DNA from: an uncultured Planctomyces sp.
GTDB lineage: Bacteria > Planctomycetota > Planctomycetia > Planctomycetales > Planctomycetaceae
Direction of reading: 5' to 3'
Length of the DNA stretch: 34,751 nucleotides
Assembly (NCBI GenBank): GCA_937904325.1
Contig: CALGTK010000286.1
Location: 1 to 34,751 of the forward strand
Shown here: piece after piece, positions 1 through 7,998 of the stretch
Position numbering within the stretch: the first letter of the stretch is position 1
Layout: every line of letters begins with the position of its first letter
Notes under the pieces: generated by a model
What the model was told of the DNA's origin: nothing
Seen by the model: the letters and a program-made list of their open reading frames with translations, nothing else
The model's database searches: none
Position numbers and translations under genes: made by a program

Positions 1-471
1 GCGGCAAACTCTCAGATCGGATGGCAGACCTTTGGTTGGACCTCGCCGCAATTCTCGAAATCGTACACCAGGCTCGTCGATTTCTTCCGTCATTCCCGGC
101 GTGATGTACCACTGGCAAACATCGTCATCGCCACGTCTGGCAGCCAGAAACACCTCAACGACGTCCGCGCTGTAGTACTTGTTTTTCTCGGAGTACTCGA
201 CCCAATTATCATCCTGCACCGTCAGGTGAATCAAAATGCCCTGCCGGTTCCATCCTGCGCGAAAATGGACATTGTGATCTTCAGCGTTCTTGAAGGTTCC
301 CTCTTCCTGCAGCAGAACTTCGACGCCGAATCCCTGCTCTTCGTCCCAATCATTGAAGTCGCCGTCGATACGCACTCCATCCAACCGAGGCAGATCGAAC
401 GTCTCAACCTGAGCCTTTGCCGGCGACACTGACAACAGGTAGACAACGACGATTGTGACAGGTAATTTCAT
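1..471 (-). CDS. Secreted CBM9-like (DOMON-type) carbohydrate-binding protein, C-terminus beyond the left edge
   Basis: The reading frame opens at an ATG at 471 and stays open to base 1, giving 157 visible residues, so the 3' end is missing. It begins with a signal peptide (MKLPVTIVVVYLLSVSPAKA, cleavage before QVETF). The next stretch (residues about 28-42, LDGVRIDGDFNDWDE) is the typical opening of a family 9-type carbohydrate-binding or cytochrome-like sandwich domain. After it come alternating beta strands with 'WNRQGILIHLTVQDD' and 'YYSADVVEVFLAAR', the pattern of the CBM9 core. Such domains bind sugars or heme, often fused to other modules that could lie outside this window. It lies 43 bp downstream of the SASA esterase on the same strand, so co-transcription is likely. 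No convincing Shine-Dalgarno site precedes the start. The family call rests on pattern recognition; the ligand is unknown. Confidence 0.7.
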   Translation of the reverse strand, partial: MKLPVTIVVVYLLSVSPAKAQVETFDLPRLDGVRIDGDFNDWDEEQGFGVEVLLQEEGTFKNAEDHNVHFRAGWNRQGILIHLTVQDDNWVEYSEKNKYYSADVVEVFLAARRGDDDVCQWYITPGMTEEIDEPGVRFRELRRGPTKGLPSDLRVCR

Positions 472-514
472 ACACGAACCGATATTATTTCATGAAAATT
501 GAGACGGCATCGTG

Positions 515-1723
515 CTACTTTGGTGATTGACTCATCTTCTCGATGGAGTCCGCGAATCCTTTGCCGATCAGTGCCATGATCTTTGCGGAGCCGTTGTAGT
601 GGTACTCGGCATTCGAGCTGCCTTTCAGGATCTCAGTCTCCCGTGGCGAATAGAGCTCTGCCCGAAACTTCGACAGAGCCTCTTCTCTTTGCGTACGAGT
701 GAAGCTCTTATCCTGGCTTAATTCCTGAGACCTCGCTTTCACTTTGCCGCCCCTGGCCTTCAGCTCAGCGAGTTCAGCATCCCAGTAATTCTCCGTCAGC
801 ACGGCGGTCACGTTGCCTTTAAATTCGGGCAGCAATGCGGGAGCAGCCATCGCATCTCGAAAGTTCTGGTGAATCTCGCTGTAACGCTGCCGACTCGGAC
901 CATACTTTGCGACAGGGCCTCCGGCTCCCATTACGCCAATTACGAATGGCAACTTTGGTGCAGCAAGGTCCCGGCGAACGTTGCGAATAAACTGAGCCAT
1001 GAGCGTGCTGTATAGATCGTAACCGCCGGCCTGATCACGGTTGGGATACACGTCTCGGCCAACCATATCGTTCCACCCCTGGAACCAGACGAATCCCGCC
1101 AGTTCATGACCGATTTCGGAATCGTATGCCGGGCACACTCGTTTGATGTCCTTCAGAACTTTATTTACATGGTCCAGCATCAGTCGGTAGTACTTGCCGC
1201 TTGCAGTGGCACGGTCCGCCTTCGCTTGATCAATGTTCTTTCCCTGCTTCTTCAGCGACTCCAACTGCCCTTCGTTTAACTCGTAGGGTCCGGAAGTCGG
1301 TGGTCGAAAATCGGTGTGCAACGACTTTCCACCCCAGGCGGTCTTGATGATGAGGATCGGCTCGTCGAGATGCTTCTGCATATAGATACCAAAAGTAAAT
1401 TCGGGACCAATTTTGGTCCCGCGACCTTTGGCGCCGTAACCGGCAGTCAACTGGCCATAGTATTCGTCGCCTGATGCATCGTTTCCGATCGACGAGATCC
1501 ACACTTCATCACATACTCGAGGCGTCTCGTTGGCAGTCCGCATTTCCTTGAGGAGCGGCGCCGTCACAGGATCCATTCCAATGTGATCAAATGTTGAAAT
1601 TTCGGCATGCCCCTGCATGTTGGACTGCCCGACAAGGATGAAGACTTTGAGCGGCTCTTTTGCCGATATCGGTAGCGTAAATGCCAGGCTGAATGCGATA
1701 ACGGCTATGGATCGAACGAACAT
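515..1723 (-). CDS. Secreted SASA-family (DUF303) carbohydrate esterase / acetylesterase
   Basis: This 402-residue protein belongs to the SGNH-like 'SASA' group (PF03629), whose members remove O-acetyl groups from sugars. A signal peptide (residues 1-21, ending LPISA before KEPLK) is followed at once by the block-I motif VGQSNMQGHA, which puts the nucleophile at Ser34. The conserved FVWFQGWND block is at about residues 211-219. A C-terminal YHYNGSAKI probably carries the catalytic His. The start at 1723 is preferred over a longer frame to 1774 because it gives a clean signal peptide and has a GGAGAG ribosome site about 8 nt upstream. The gene sits 87 bp after the alpha/beta-hydrolase on the same strand. 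The true substrate is not evident; many planctomycete relatives are only called sialate O-acetylesterase by similarity. Confidence 0.87.
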   Translation of the reverse strand: MFVRSIAVIAFSLAFTLPISAKEPLKVFILVGQSNMQGHAEISTFDHIGMDPVTAPLLKEMRTANETPRVCDEVWISSIGNDASGDEYYGQLTAGYGAKGRGTKIGPEFTFGIYMQKHLDEPILIIKTAWGGKSLHTDFRPPTSGPYELNEGQLESLKKQGKNIDQAKADRATASGKYYRLMLDHVNKVLKDIKRVCPAYDSEIGHELAGFVWFQGWNDMVGRDVYPNRDQAGGYDLYSTLMAQFIRNVRRDLAAPKLPFVIGVMGAGGPVAKYGPSRQRYSEIHQNFRDAMAAPALLPEFKGNVTAVLTENYWDAELAELKARGGKVKARSQELSQDKSFTRTQREEALSKFRAELYSPRETEILKGSSNAEYHYNGSAKIMALIGKGFADSIEKMSQSPK

Positions 1724-1810
1724 TGGTAATGACTCTCCGGTTTGAGTTCTTTGCGGATGATGAGATACTGGCACGAAATGTGATCGTGCAGAATTATCAG
1801 ATCGAGCAGG

Positions 1811-2731
1811 TCATTGCTCAGCGCTGTCACCGAGATGTGTCTCGAAGAACTTGCGCATGGCGGGTATCGCCGTTCGCCCCTTTTGTCCCATGACTCCGTG
1901 AGTCCCATCTTCAAACCGAAGGTACTCGATGTTCGCATCGGCTGATTTCATTCGAGTGTGGAAGTCGTCAGTCGAGTCAATGAAGACGACGGTGTCTTTT
2001 GCACCGTGAATCAGAAGAACTGGAGGCACGTTCCTGCGGATGTAGGAACACGGAGAAGCTCGACACATCACGGCCTCGACTTCAGCTACAGACGTGCCAC
2101 GCACCAGTGCCCCGGCAAGATTTCGGTAGACAGACGCCGCTCGCTTGCTGTGCTGCGGATGTTGCATGTCTCCCACCGCTCCGGAACAGACAACCGCCTG
2201 AAGCTCACTGGATGAATCGAGAAATGTTCCGTCGCCTTCAAGCTCTTTGTCTCCCCCCGTCATGGCGACAGTCAACGTAAGTGTGCCACCTGCAGAATCG
2301 CCGTACGCACCAATCCGGTCGGGATCGGCGTTGTATTTTTTTGCATTTGCACGGAGCCACCGGATTGAGTTCTTCAAGTCATGCAGGCAGGCTGGAAACG
2401 GTCCATCTGCAATCATGCGATAAGTCGGTAACATCACCACGTATCCCGCTTGAGCCAGCGTGAAGCCCAACTGAGCAAAACCATAATGATCACCACCGGT
2501 CCAGCCACCTCCGTGGACCAGCACAAGCGCCGATCGTGGCTTACCAGATGCTTTGCGAGGGTAGATCATGTTCAGAACCCAACGATCGTGACCTTGTCGA
2601 TAGGCAATATCTTTCTCAAAAATCACATCACCTGGGACTTCAGGGATACTTGTTCTGATCGACGGTTGTGCGAACGCTGCGGACATTTCGAGTGTTCCGG
2701 GAATCACGAGTGCCAGGCTGACAAGTCGCAT
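1811..2731 (-). CDS. Secreted alpha/beta-hydrolase of the BD-FAE / carboxylesterase type
   Basis: This 306-residue esterase-like hydrolase shows a full catalytic set. The oxyanion motif is HGGGW (residues 73-77), the nucleophile elbow is GDSAGG with Ser146, the acid is Asp246 in IHGAKD, and the base is His278 in DGTHG. This arrangement is that of the bifunctional feruloyl/acetyl-xylan esterase-like group (PF20434) and hormone-sensitive-lipase relatives. A signal peptide is present (MRLVSLALVIPGTLEMSAAFAQ). It is likely to hydrolyse acyl esters on polysaccharides outside the cytoplasm, which fits its position as first gene before the SASA esterase and the CBM9-like protein. The 5' leader before the ATG lacks an obvious Shine-Dalgarno. 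The 67-bp space to the divergent membrane-protein gene must hold both promoters. Confidence 0.87.
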   Translation of the reverse strand: MRLVSLALVIPGTLEMSAAFAQPSIRTSIPEVPGDVIFEKDIAYRQGHDRWVLNMIYPRKASGKPRSALVLVHGGGWTGGDHYGFAQLGFTLAQAGYVVMLPTYRMIADGPFPACLHDLKNSIRWLRANAKKYNADPDRIGAYGDSAGGTLTLTVAMTGGDKELEGDGTFLDSSSELQAVVCSGAVGDMQHPQHSKRAASVYRNLAGALVRGTSVAEVEAVMCRASPCSYIRRNVPPVLLIHGAKDTVVFIDSTDDFHTRMKSADANIEYLRFEDGTHGVMGQKGRTAIPAMRKFFETHLGDSAEQ

Positions 2732-2798
2732 TGTGGCTTAATTTGTCTATGGTACTGAGATTCGGAATTTTGTGAGCTTGACAGAGTAAACTCGTTTT

Positions 2799-3854
2799 AT
2801 GCCGGATTCTCCAGCCCACGATCAAATCAGCCAGTCTCACGGGCTGACTTTAGGTATTTGCTTCAGCATCGGCATTACGGCACTGATTTGGCTCACTGGC
2901 GACCGGCTTGAATCATTCGAACTTCGACCGGAACGCGAAGTTGCGTTCTGGTATCCCTGGGTTAGTGCCGCGCCGACGAATTGGACACGCTTATCGGTCT
3001 GGGGATTGTATGCCGCTCATCAGTTGACAATCTGGTGGCTGATCTGGAAGGCTCAGACTCAGAAAAGTGGTTACAGCAGTTCACTGAGCCGCCTCAACAT
3101 TCTGGCGTTTATCGCCAACGCGGTCTTTATCATTCTGCATTTCGCTCAGACGCACGTCTTTTACGACGGTCTGGCCCTTGATGTCCCCGAACAGAGTTCG
3201 CAATGGTCAGTAATTCTTCTGCTAGTCATTGTGTTGTTAATGGAAAACCAGCGACGCGGCCTCTTCTTCGGTCATAAGGTCGGTGGCAGCATGATGAGTG
3301 AGTCAGCCAGGGCACTTCGTAAGTACCACGGCTACTACTTCGCATGGGCGACAATCTACACATTCTGGTATCACCCGATGGTCAGCACGCCGGGACACCT
3401 GCTCGGCTTTCTATATATGTTCCTGATGCTGCTCCAGGGCAGCCTCTTCTTTACGCGAATCCACGTAAACCGCTGGTGGATGCTCACTCAGGAAGTGCTT
3501 GTACTGATCCACGGTACGATTGTGGCGTTAAGCAACGCCCCGGACTTCTGGCAAATGTTCTGTTTTGGGTTTGCTGGCCTGTTCATCGTGACGCAAATGC
3601 ACGGACTCGGCCTGACAGTGAAAATTCGTTGGATGTTCCTTGCCGCTTATGCTGGCTCCGTCTGTTTTGTCTATTCCGAAATCGGAATCAGTCAGATTCA
3701 TCAGGTTACCTGGATCCCCTTAACTGAATACGGGCTGGTTTTCGTGCTCGCAGCTCTTGTCTGGGGCTTGATGAAATTGTCGGGCAAAATGACCGGACCA
3801 TCACGCCAGAAACTGCCTGAAGTGGATGTCTCTGAGATTGATCCTTGCCCCTGA
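2799..3854 (+). CDS. Polytopic (about 10-helix) membrane protein of unknown function, histidine-rich
   Basis: I do not recognise a named family. The 351-residue product has about ten hydrophobic segments: residues 16-33, 64-84, 99-118, 136-148, 178-196, 198-218, 226-244, 250-270, 277-293 and 308-327. There is no cleavable signal, and the polar C-terminal tail is short. Ten histidines (74, 114, 119, 177, 192, 200, 222, 238, 268, 301) lie in or at the edges of these helices, for example WYHPMVSTPGH and LIHGTIVAL. Aromatic residues, particularly Trp, are also frequent. Membrane His clusters can bind heme or metal, as in cytochrome b-type proteins, but no diagnostic bis-His spacing is evident. 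It is divergent from the hydrolase at 2731 and is followed 210 bp later by the PI-PLC gene, with no clear functional link. The coding call is strong; the function is open. Confidence 0.8.
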   Translation: MPDSPAHDQISQSHGLTLGICFSIGITALIWLTGDRLESFELRPEREVAFWYPWVSAAPTNWTRLSVWGLYAAHQLTIWWLIWKAQTQKSGYSSSLSRLNILAFIANAVFIILHFAQTHVFYDGLALDVPEQSSQWSVILLLVIVLLMENQRRGLFFGHKVGGSMMSESARALRKYHGYYFAWATIYTFWYHPMVSTPGHLLGFLYMFLMLLQGSLFFTRIHVNRWWMLTQEVLVLIHGTIVALSNAPDFWQMFCFGFAGLFIVTQMHGLGLTVKIRWMFLAAYAGSVCFVYSEIGISQIHQVTWIPLTEYGLVFVLAALVWGLMKLSGKMTGPSRQKLPEVDVSEIDPCP

Positions 3855-4064
3855 TGGATCGACTACCCCGTCAGATGGCTCCGATTGCGTAGACAACGGT
3901 GCAAATACAGAAACGCATCATCACATCAGTGATCAAGATAGGTGTAAAATTCTGTTACATCCGGTCACAAGACTCGATCAGGTGAGCCCGGTAGAATTTG
4001 AGTCATCGAAAGCGTTTAGACTTATCAGGCAATCGAAAGACTCCTCGTCGTAGACAGGCCAACA

Positions 4065-5000
4065 ATGCTCAAAACCAAGGCTGCCATCTCCGCCATTTCA
4101 TTGACGGCATTTGGTGTTTCGGTAGCAATTGGGTTCGCGCCACCCGACGAGCATCTAGTCGCAACCAGCTTCGATGCAAAGCCACGTGACAGCACCACTC
4201 AAAAGTACTCAAGATGGATGTCGCGGCTACCTGATTCAGTCATGATCTCGCAGTTGTCGCTGCCCGGCACTCACAATTCCTGTGCTCTTCATGATGGATT
4301 TTCCTTTGGCTTCGCGAAATGTCAGTCGTGGCAACTTTCCACGCAACTGAAATCCGGTATTCGTTTTATCGATATTCGATGTCGACATTTGAGCGACAGG
4401 TTTCTGATTTATCACGGCGTCATTGCACAGCGAATAACATTCCAGGAAGTACGAGACATCTGTCATGATTTTCTGCGGGAGCACCCGTCCGAATGCATCG
4501 TGATGTCGATCAAGGAAGAGTCGACTGCGGACGGTACTACTCGTTCTTTTGCAGATACATTTGCCGATGCAACGAAAAACGATGAAAAACTCTGGCACAT
4601 CAGCCCCGAGGACTCTGAGTTACGGCAAGTCAGGAATCGCATTGTCATCGTCGATCGTACAGGGACACTGGGTGGGCTTAACTGGGGAGAAATGCTGCGA
4701 CAAGACGAGTACATGGCTCCCTTGGCCCTGAAGCAAAAATTGATCCGATTGCACTTCGACAAGGCATCGGATGTCGAAAATGTGAGATGGTTCGTTAATT
4801 TCTGCAGCGGTACAGTTCCGGGCAGGTTGCTGACGCCAAAGATGTACGCGGCTCAGTCGAACGAGTTCACGCTGGATTTAATAAAACAACCATCGGGAAA
4901 CAGGCCCGTTCGACTTGGAACGGTTGTGATGGACTTTCCTGGCGAAGACCTGATTGAGCAAATCATCGAAACAAATTTCGCGAGTAAGATGCAGAACTGA
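4065..5000 (+). CDS. Secreted bacterial phosphatidylinositol-specific phospholipase C (PI-PLC X domain)
   Basis: This 311-residue protein resembles the metal-independent bacterial PI-PLCs, such as that of Bacillus cereus, which cleave phosphatidylinositol or GPI anchors to a cyclic inositol phosphate and diacylglycerol. An N-terminal hydrophobic segment (residues 5-24) acts as an export signal. The first catalytic His is His70 in LSLPGTHNS. FIDIRCR supplies Arg105, where calcium-dependent enzymes use a metal ion. The second catalytic His is His117 in IYHG. The HPSECIVMSIKEE strand follows at 140-152. Asp290 in VVMDFPGE is a likely partner of His70. The residue after His70 is Asn, where the Bacillus enzyme has Asp. 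AGG of GACAGG lies 6 nt before the ATG. The gene is monocistronic and converges on the double-sulfatase gene 40 bp downstream. Confidence 0.9.
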   Translation: MLKTKAAISAISLTAFGVSVAIGFAPPDEHLVATSFDAKPRDSTTQKYSRWMSRLPDSVMISQLSLPGTHNSCALHDGFSFGFAKCQSWQLSTQLKSGIRFIDIRCRHLSDRFLIYHGVIAQRITFQEVRDICHDFLREHPSECIVMSIKEESTADGTTRSFADTFADATKNDEKLWHISPEDSELRQVRNRIVIVDRTGTLGGLNWGEMLRQDEYMAPLALKQKLIRLHFDKASDVENVRWFVNFCSGTVPGRLLTPKMYAAQSNEFTLDLIKQPSGNRPVRLGTVVMDFPGEDLIEQIIETNFASKMQN

Positions 5001-5040
5001 TTCAAGCGTGTTTATCACTCCGGTCGGGTATCTCTCTGAA

Positions 5041-7998
5041 TCATTCAGTCTGAGCTGGCACAACTGAGTCGGGACCGGATTCCAGAATTTCTGCCAGCCT
5101 CATCATCGTTTCATCGTGAGCTGGCTGATTGGCGATGTTACGTGATTCCCGTGGATCGACCGTGTGGTCATAGAGCTCTCGAGCGACGATATCCTTCGTT
5201 TCCCACTCTCGCCACTCGACATAGCGATATCGCTCCGTTCGGACGGCATAGCCCATGATATCTCCGTGGCTGCGATGGCGATGTGAGTTCCGGTCGCGTG
5301 GGTACTGACTGAAAATTGCGTGTTTCCACGGTCGATTCGGCTCCAGAAGCAGAGGCTGCATGCTGACGCCTTCGACACCGACGGGAGTCTTCAAGCCACA
5401 CACGTCCGCCAACGTTGGATAGACGTCAACCAGTTCGACCAGTCGACCACACTCCCGTCCGGCATTCTGTTGGCCGGGGACGGAAAGAATCAACGGAACT
5501 CGGGTCGACAGTTCGAAGTTATTGGCCTTGGTCCACAGGCCCTGTTCACCGAGATGATAGCCGTGGTCACCCCAAAGCACGATAATGGTGTCGTTCTCGA
5601 TCTTTGCGTGCCGAAGTCTGACAAGTAATCGTCCGACAAGGGCGTCGACGTAGCTGACGCAAGCATAGTATCCATGCCGCAGCTCTTGAATTTTCTGCTC
5701 GGTCAATTGGCCGTCTTTTGAAATATCCGAGTAACCTTCGAGCTCCTTCCAACTCCGGATTGCCAGCTCCGGAGCAGCGATCGGATGAGATGCGAATTCC
5801 GGCAATGGAATGTGGTCACGTTCATAAAGATCCCAGTATTTCTCGGGAGCACAGAACGGAAGATGCGGTTTCCGAAATCCAACGGCCAGGAAAAATGGAT
5901 TGTCTGACCTGGCTAGATCATCGATAGCGAACTCGGCAGCCGTGCAGACGATTCCGTCGAGATAAACGCCGTCATCCACATCGGCAGACTCAGTGGATGA
6001 TCGTTTCAGTCCCTGTCCGACAAGGTTCATCGGTAGTGCGTACCGGACATCCGCAGAGCGAATCGTGTCATAAAGCGGACCGACCGACCATGAGGGTGGG
6101 TCCTGAGAGGGTATCCCGCCACCGTGATAAATCTTGCCGATGCTTTGCGTGTGATAACCGTGATACCTGAAGAGTTGGGGTAACGTAACGAGGCCGGGAA
6201 TTGCCGTTCGAAAATGAGTATTCAGGTCCCAGACACGAATCGTGTCCGGCCGCCGCCCAGTCAGCAGTGACAATCGCGACGGGCTGCAAACTGCGAGCTG
6301 ACAATAGGCTTTCGTAAAGACCGTTCCTCGTTCAGCAAGCTGATCGATATGCGGCGTCACTGCGACTTCGTCTTCAAAGCAACCCAATGCAGGACGCAGG
6401 TCATCGATCGCGATAAAGAGGACGTTCGGTCGCGGGACGACGCGGGCATCACGAGGCGTCGCAAAGAAATAGTCAGGGTAGGACAGTGTGAGGCGAGCTT
6501 TCGAAGGAATTCCATCAACGAAGCAGTTGTCAACTTCAGCCTTCAGTCGCTGCAGATTTCCCTTATTAAGTAGCGGGTCGCTGGTTTGTTTTCTCCAGGC
6601 GGCGAGCTGCTCCTTCAACTCAGTTAGAACGTGGCTGTGAGCAGCGTCACCAGCCAGATTTTTAAATTCGTACGGATCTGATTCGAGATCGTAGAGTTCA
6701 AATTCCGTTGGTTTCTTCATCCTGCGATAAGCTGATCGAATAGATTCAGGCGCCGCTTCGATCGCATCAGGCAGATCGTCAAAGAACCGCTTTACAGTAA
6801 AATCATAGCCTGGATTAATCTGATCCGGTTGCAGACTCTGAATGAGCTTATACCGAGCATTCCGGACCGTACGTTGAGGATAAAAGTTGTGTGCCGAGTG
6901 AAGATGGTATTCGGTAAACAAGTACTTGCGCCATTCTGTCGACTCACCCGTCAGCAGTGGCACCAAAGATCGTCCGGGTAGTCCCGGCACCGGTTCTGCA
7001 TTGGTCATGGTCAGCAAAGTTGGCATCAGATCGAGCGTCGAAACCAGTTCGTGCCGGACGTGCTTCGACTTGACCTTGCCTGGCCATCGAACAATCAACG
7101 GAATGCGAACACCGCCCTCGTACGAGGTCCGTTTGCCTCGCAGTAGATCGGCTCCATGATCACCGAGGTAAACGACGAGAGTGTTGTCAGCCTTTCCTGA
7201 TCGTTTCAGACTGTGGAGTAGATCGCCAACCAGTGAATCAAGACGACTCATACAGTTATAATAATTGGCCGTCTGCTTTCGGAGATCCGGCGTGTCGAGT
7301 CCAAAGTATGCCAGCGGTTTCACATCGTCGGCGGTGAGTGGCTGCTTCGGCAGCCCCTTCACTTGTTCGACAAACGGGCGGTGGGCATCGGGATAGTTGA
7401 CGCTAAGAAAGAACGGTTCATCACCAGCAGAAAAAAACGTTTCAGCGTGCTTCGCGTAGTCGTTGAGTTTCTTGCGACTGAAATTTGAAGTTGATATCTC
7501 GTGCATTCCAAACGGAAAAGCAGACTTCGGATTGACATGCAGCTTCCCGATGAGGCCCGTTCGGTATCCGACCCGATTCAGGCTGCGAACGATGTTAGGT
7601 GTATCATCACGGTACATCCGGAACTTCCATGTCGCCAGTCCGATCTGCCCGTTCTGATGCGGATACAACCCTGTCAGCAACGCAGCTCGCGACTGGCTGC
7701 ACCCAGCCTGCGGAACAAACGCATTTTCAAACCGCACACCTTCGTCGGCGAGCCGATCAAGCACGGGAGTCTTCACCGATGGCTCGCCGTAGCAACCTAA
7801 TTCCGGACCATTATCCTCGGAGACGATCAGTAAAATATTGGGCTGATCGGCGGCCAAACACGTTGCAGATACTCCCAGGCAGACAAGAGCAACCAGGAAA
7901 CCCGCAACGTCAGCGAGGAATTTAGATCCAGGCGACTGGCGATCCTCGTTCATCCTTCGAGAGTTCCTGTCTATGTCCGGTGCTTCCGGATTCTTCAT
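5041..7998 (-). CDS. Secreted double sulfatase: heparan-N-sulfatase-like domain fused to iduronate-2-sulfatase-like domain
   Basis: One 985-residue chain holds two complete S1-type sulfatase domains. Domain 1 (about 52-490) has the metal-site start IVSEDNGPELGCYG, a maturation-site motif CSQSRAALLTG with Cys100, and GDHG at 279-282. It ends in 'DPLLNKGNLQRLKAEVD', as in SGSH-like enzymes. A linker of roughly 30 residues leads to domain 2 (about 522-985). That has FIAIDDLRP (Asp532, Asp533), canonical CSPSR at 571-575, and GDHGYHLGEQGLW at 810-822, as in iduronate-2-sulfatases. Only the first domain has a signal peptide, so the second is exported with it. The ATG at 7998 overlaps the upstream sulfatase stop as ATGA. 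A second possible start is Met16 (7953), closer to the signal peptide. Domain 1 has Gln where the formylglycine enzyme normally reads Pro or Ala. The substrate pair is inferred from similarity only. Confidence 0.92.
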   Translation of the reverse strand: MKNPEAPDIDRNSRRMNEDRQSPGSKFLADVAGFLVALVCLGVSATCLAADQPNILLIVSEDNGPELGCYGEPSVKTPVLDRLADEGVRFENAFVPQAGCSQSRAALLTGLYPHQNGQIGLATWKFRMYRDDTPNIVRSLNRVGYRTGLIGKLHVNPKSAFPFGMHEISTSNFSRKKLNDYAKHAETFFSAGDEPFFLSVNYPDAHRPFVEQVKGLPKQPLTADDVKPLAYFGLDTPDLRKQTANYYNCMSRLDSLVGDLLHSLKRSGKADNTLVVYLGDHGADLLRGKRTSYEGGVRIPLIVRWPGKVKSKHVRHELVSTLDLMPTLLTMTNAEPVPGLPGRSLVPLLTGESTEWRKYLFTEYHLHSAHNFYPQRTVRNARYKLIQSLQPDQINPGYDFTVKRFFDDLPDAIEAAPESIRSAYRRMKKPTEFELYDLESDPYEFKNLAGDAAHSHVLTELKEQLAAWRKQTSDPLLNKGNLQRLKAEVDNCFVDGIPSKARLTLSYPDYFFATPRDARVVPRPNVLFIAIDDLRPALGCFEDEVAVTPHIDQLAERGTVFTKAYCQLAVCSPSRLSLLTGRRPDTIRVWDLNTHFRTAIPGLVTLPQLFRYHGYHTQSIGKIYHGGGIPSQDPPSWSVGPLYDTIRSADVRYALPMNLVGQGLKRSSTESADVDDGVYLDGIVCTAAEFAIDDLARSDNPFFLAVGFRKPHLPFCAPEKYWDLYERDHIPLPEFASHPIAAPELAIRSWKELEGYSDISKDGQLTEQKIQELRHGYYACVSYVDALVGRLLVRLRHAKIENDTIIVLWGDHGYHLGEQGLWTKANNFELSTRVPLILSVPGQQNAGRECGRLVELVDVYPTLADVCGLKTPVGVEGVSMQPLLLEPNRPWKHAIFSQYPRDRNSHRHRSHGDIMGYAVRTERYRYVEWREWETKDIVARELYDHTVDPRESRNIANQPAHDETMMRLAEILESGPDSVVPAQTE

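Noticed and set aside
2778-2783. TTGACA just upstream of the membrane-protein gene, like a -35 box
   Set aside because: A -10 at normal spacing would fall at or after the start codon at 2799, so it cannot drive that start.
6480-6560. Possibility that the double sulfatase is two genes joined by an assembly error
   Set aside because: The linker region is continuous in frame, the first domain ends in its normal tail and the second begins normally after about 30 residues. No stop, start or ribosome site for a second gene is seen, so a real fusion is the simpler reading, though reads should confirm it.
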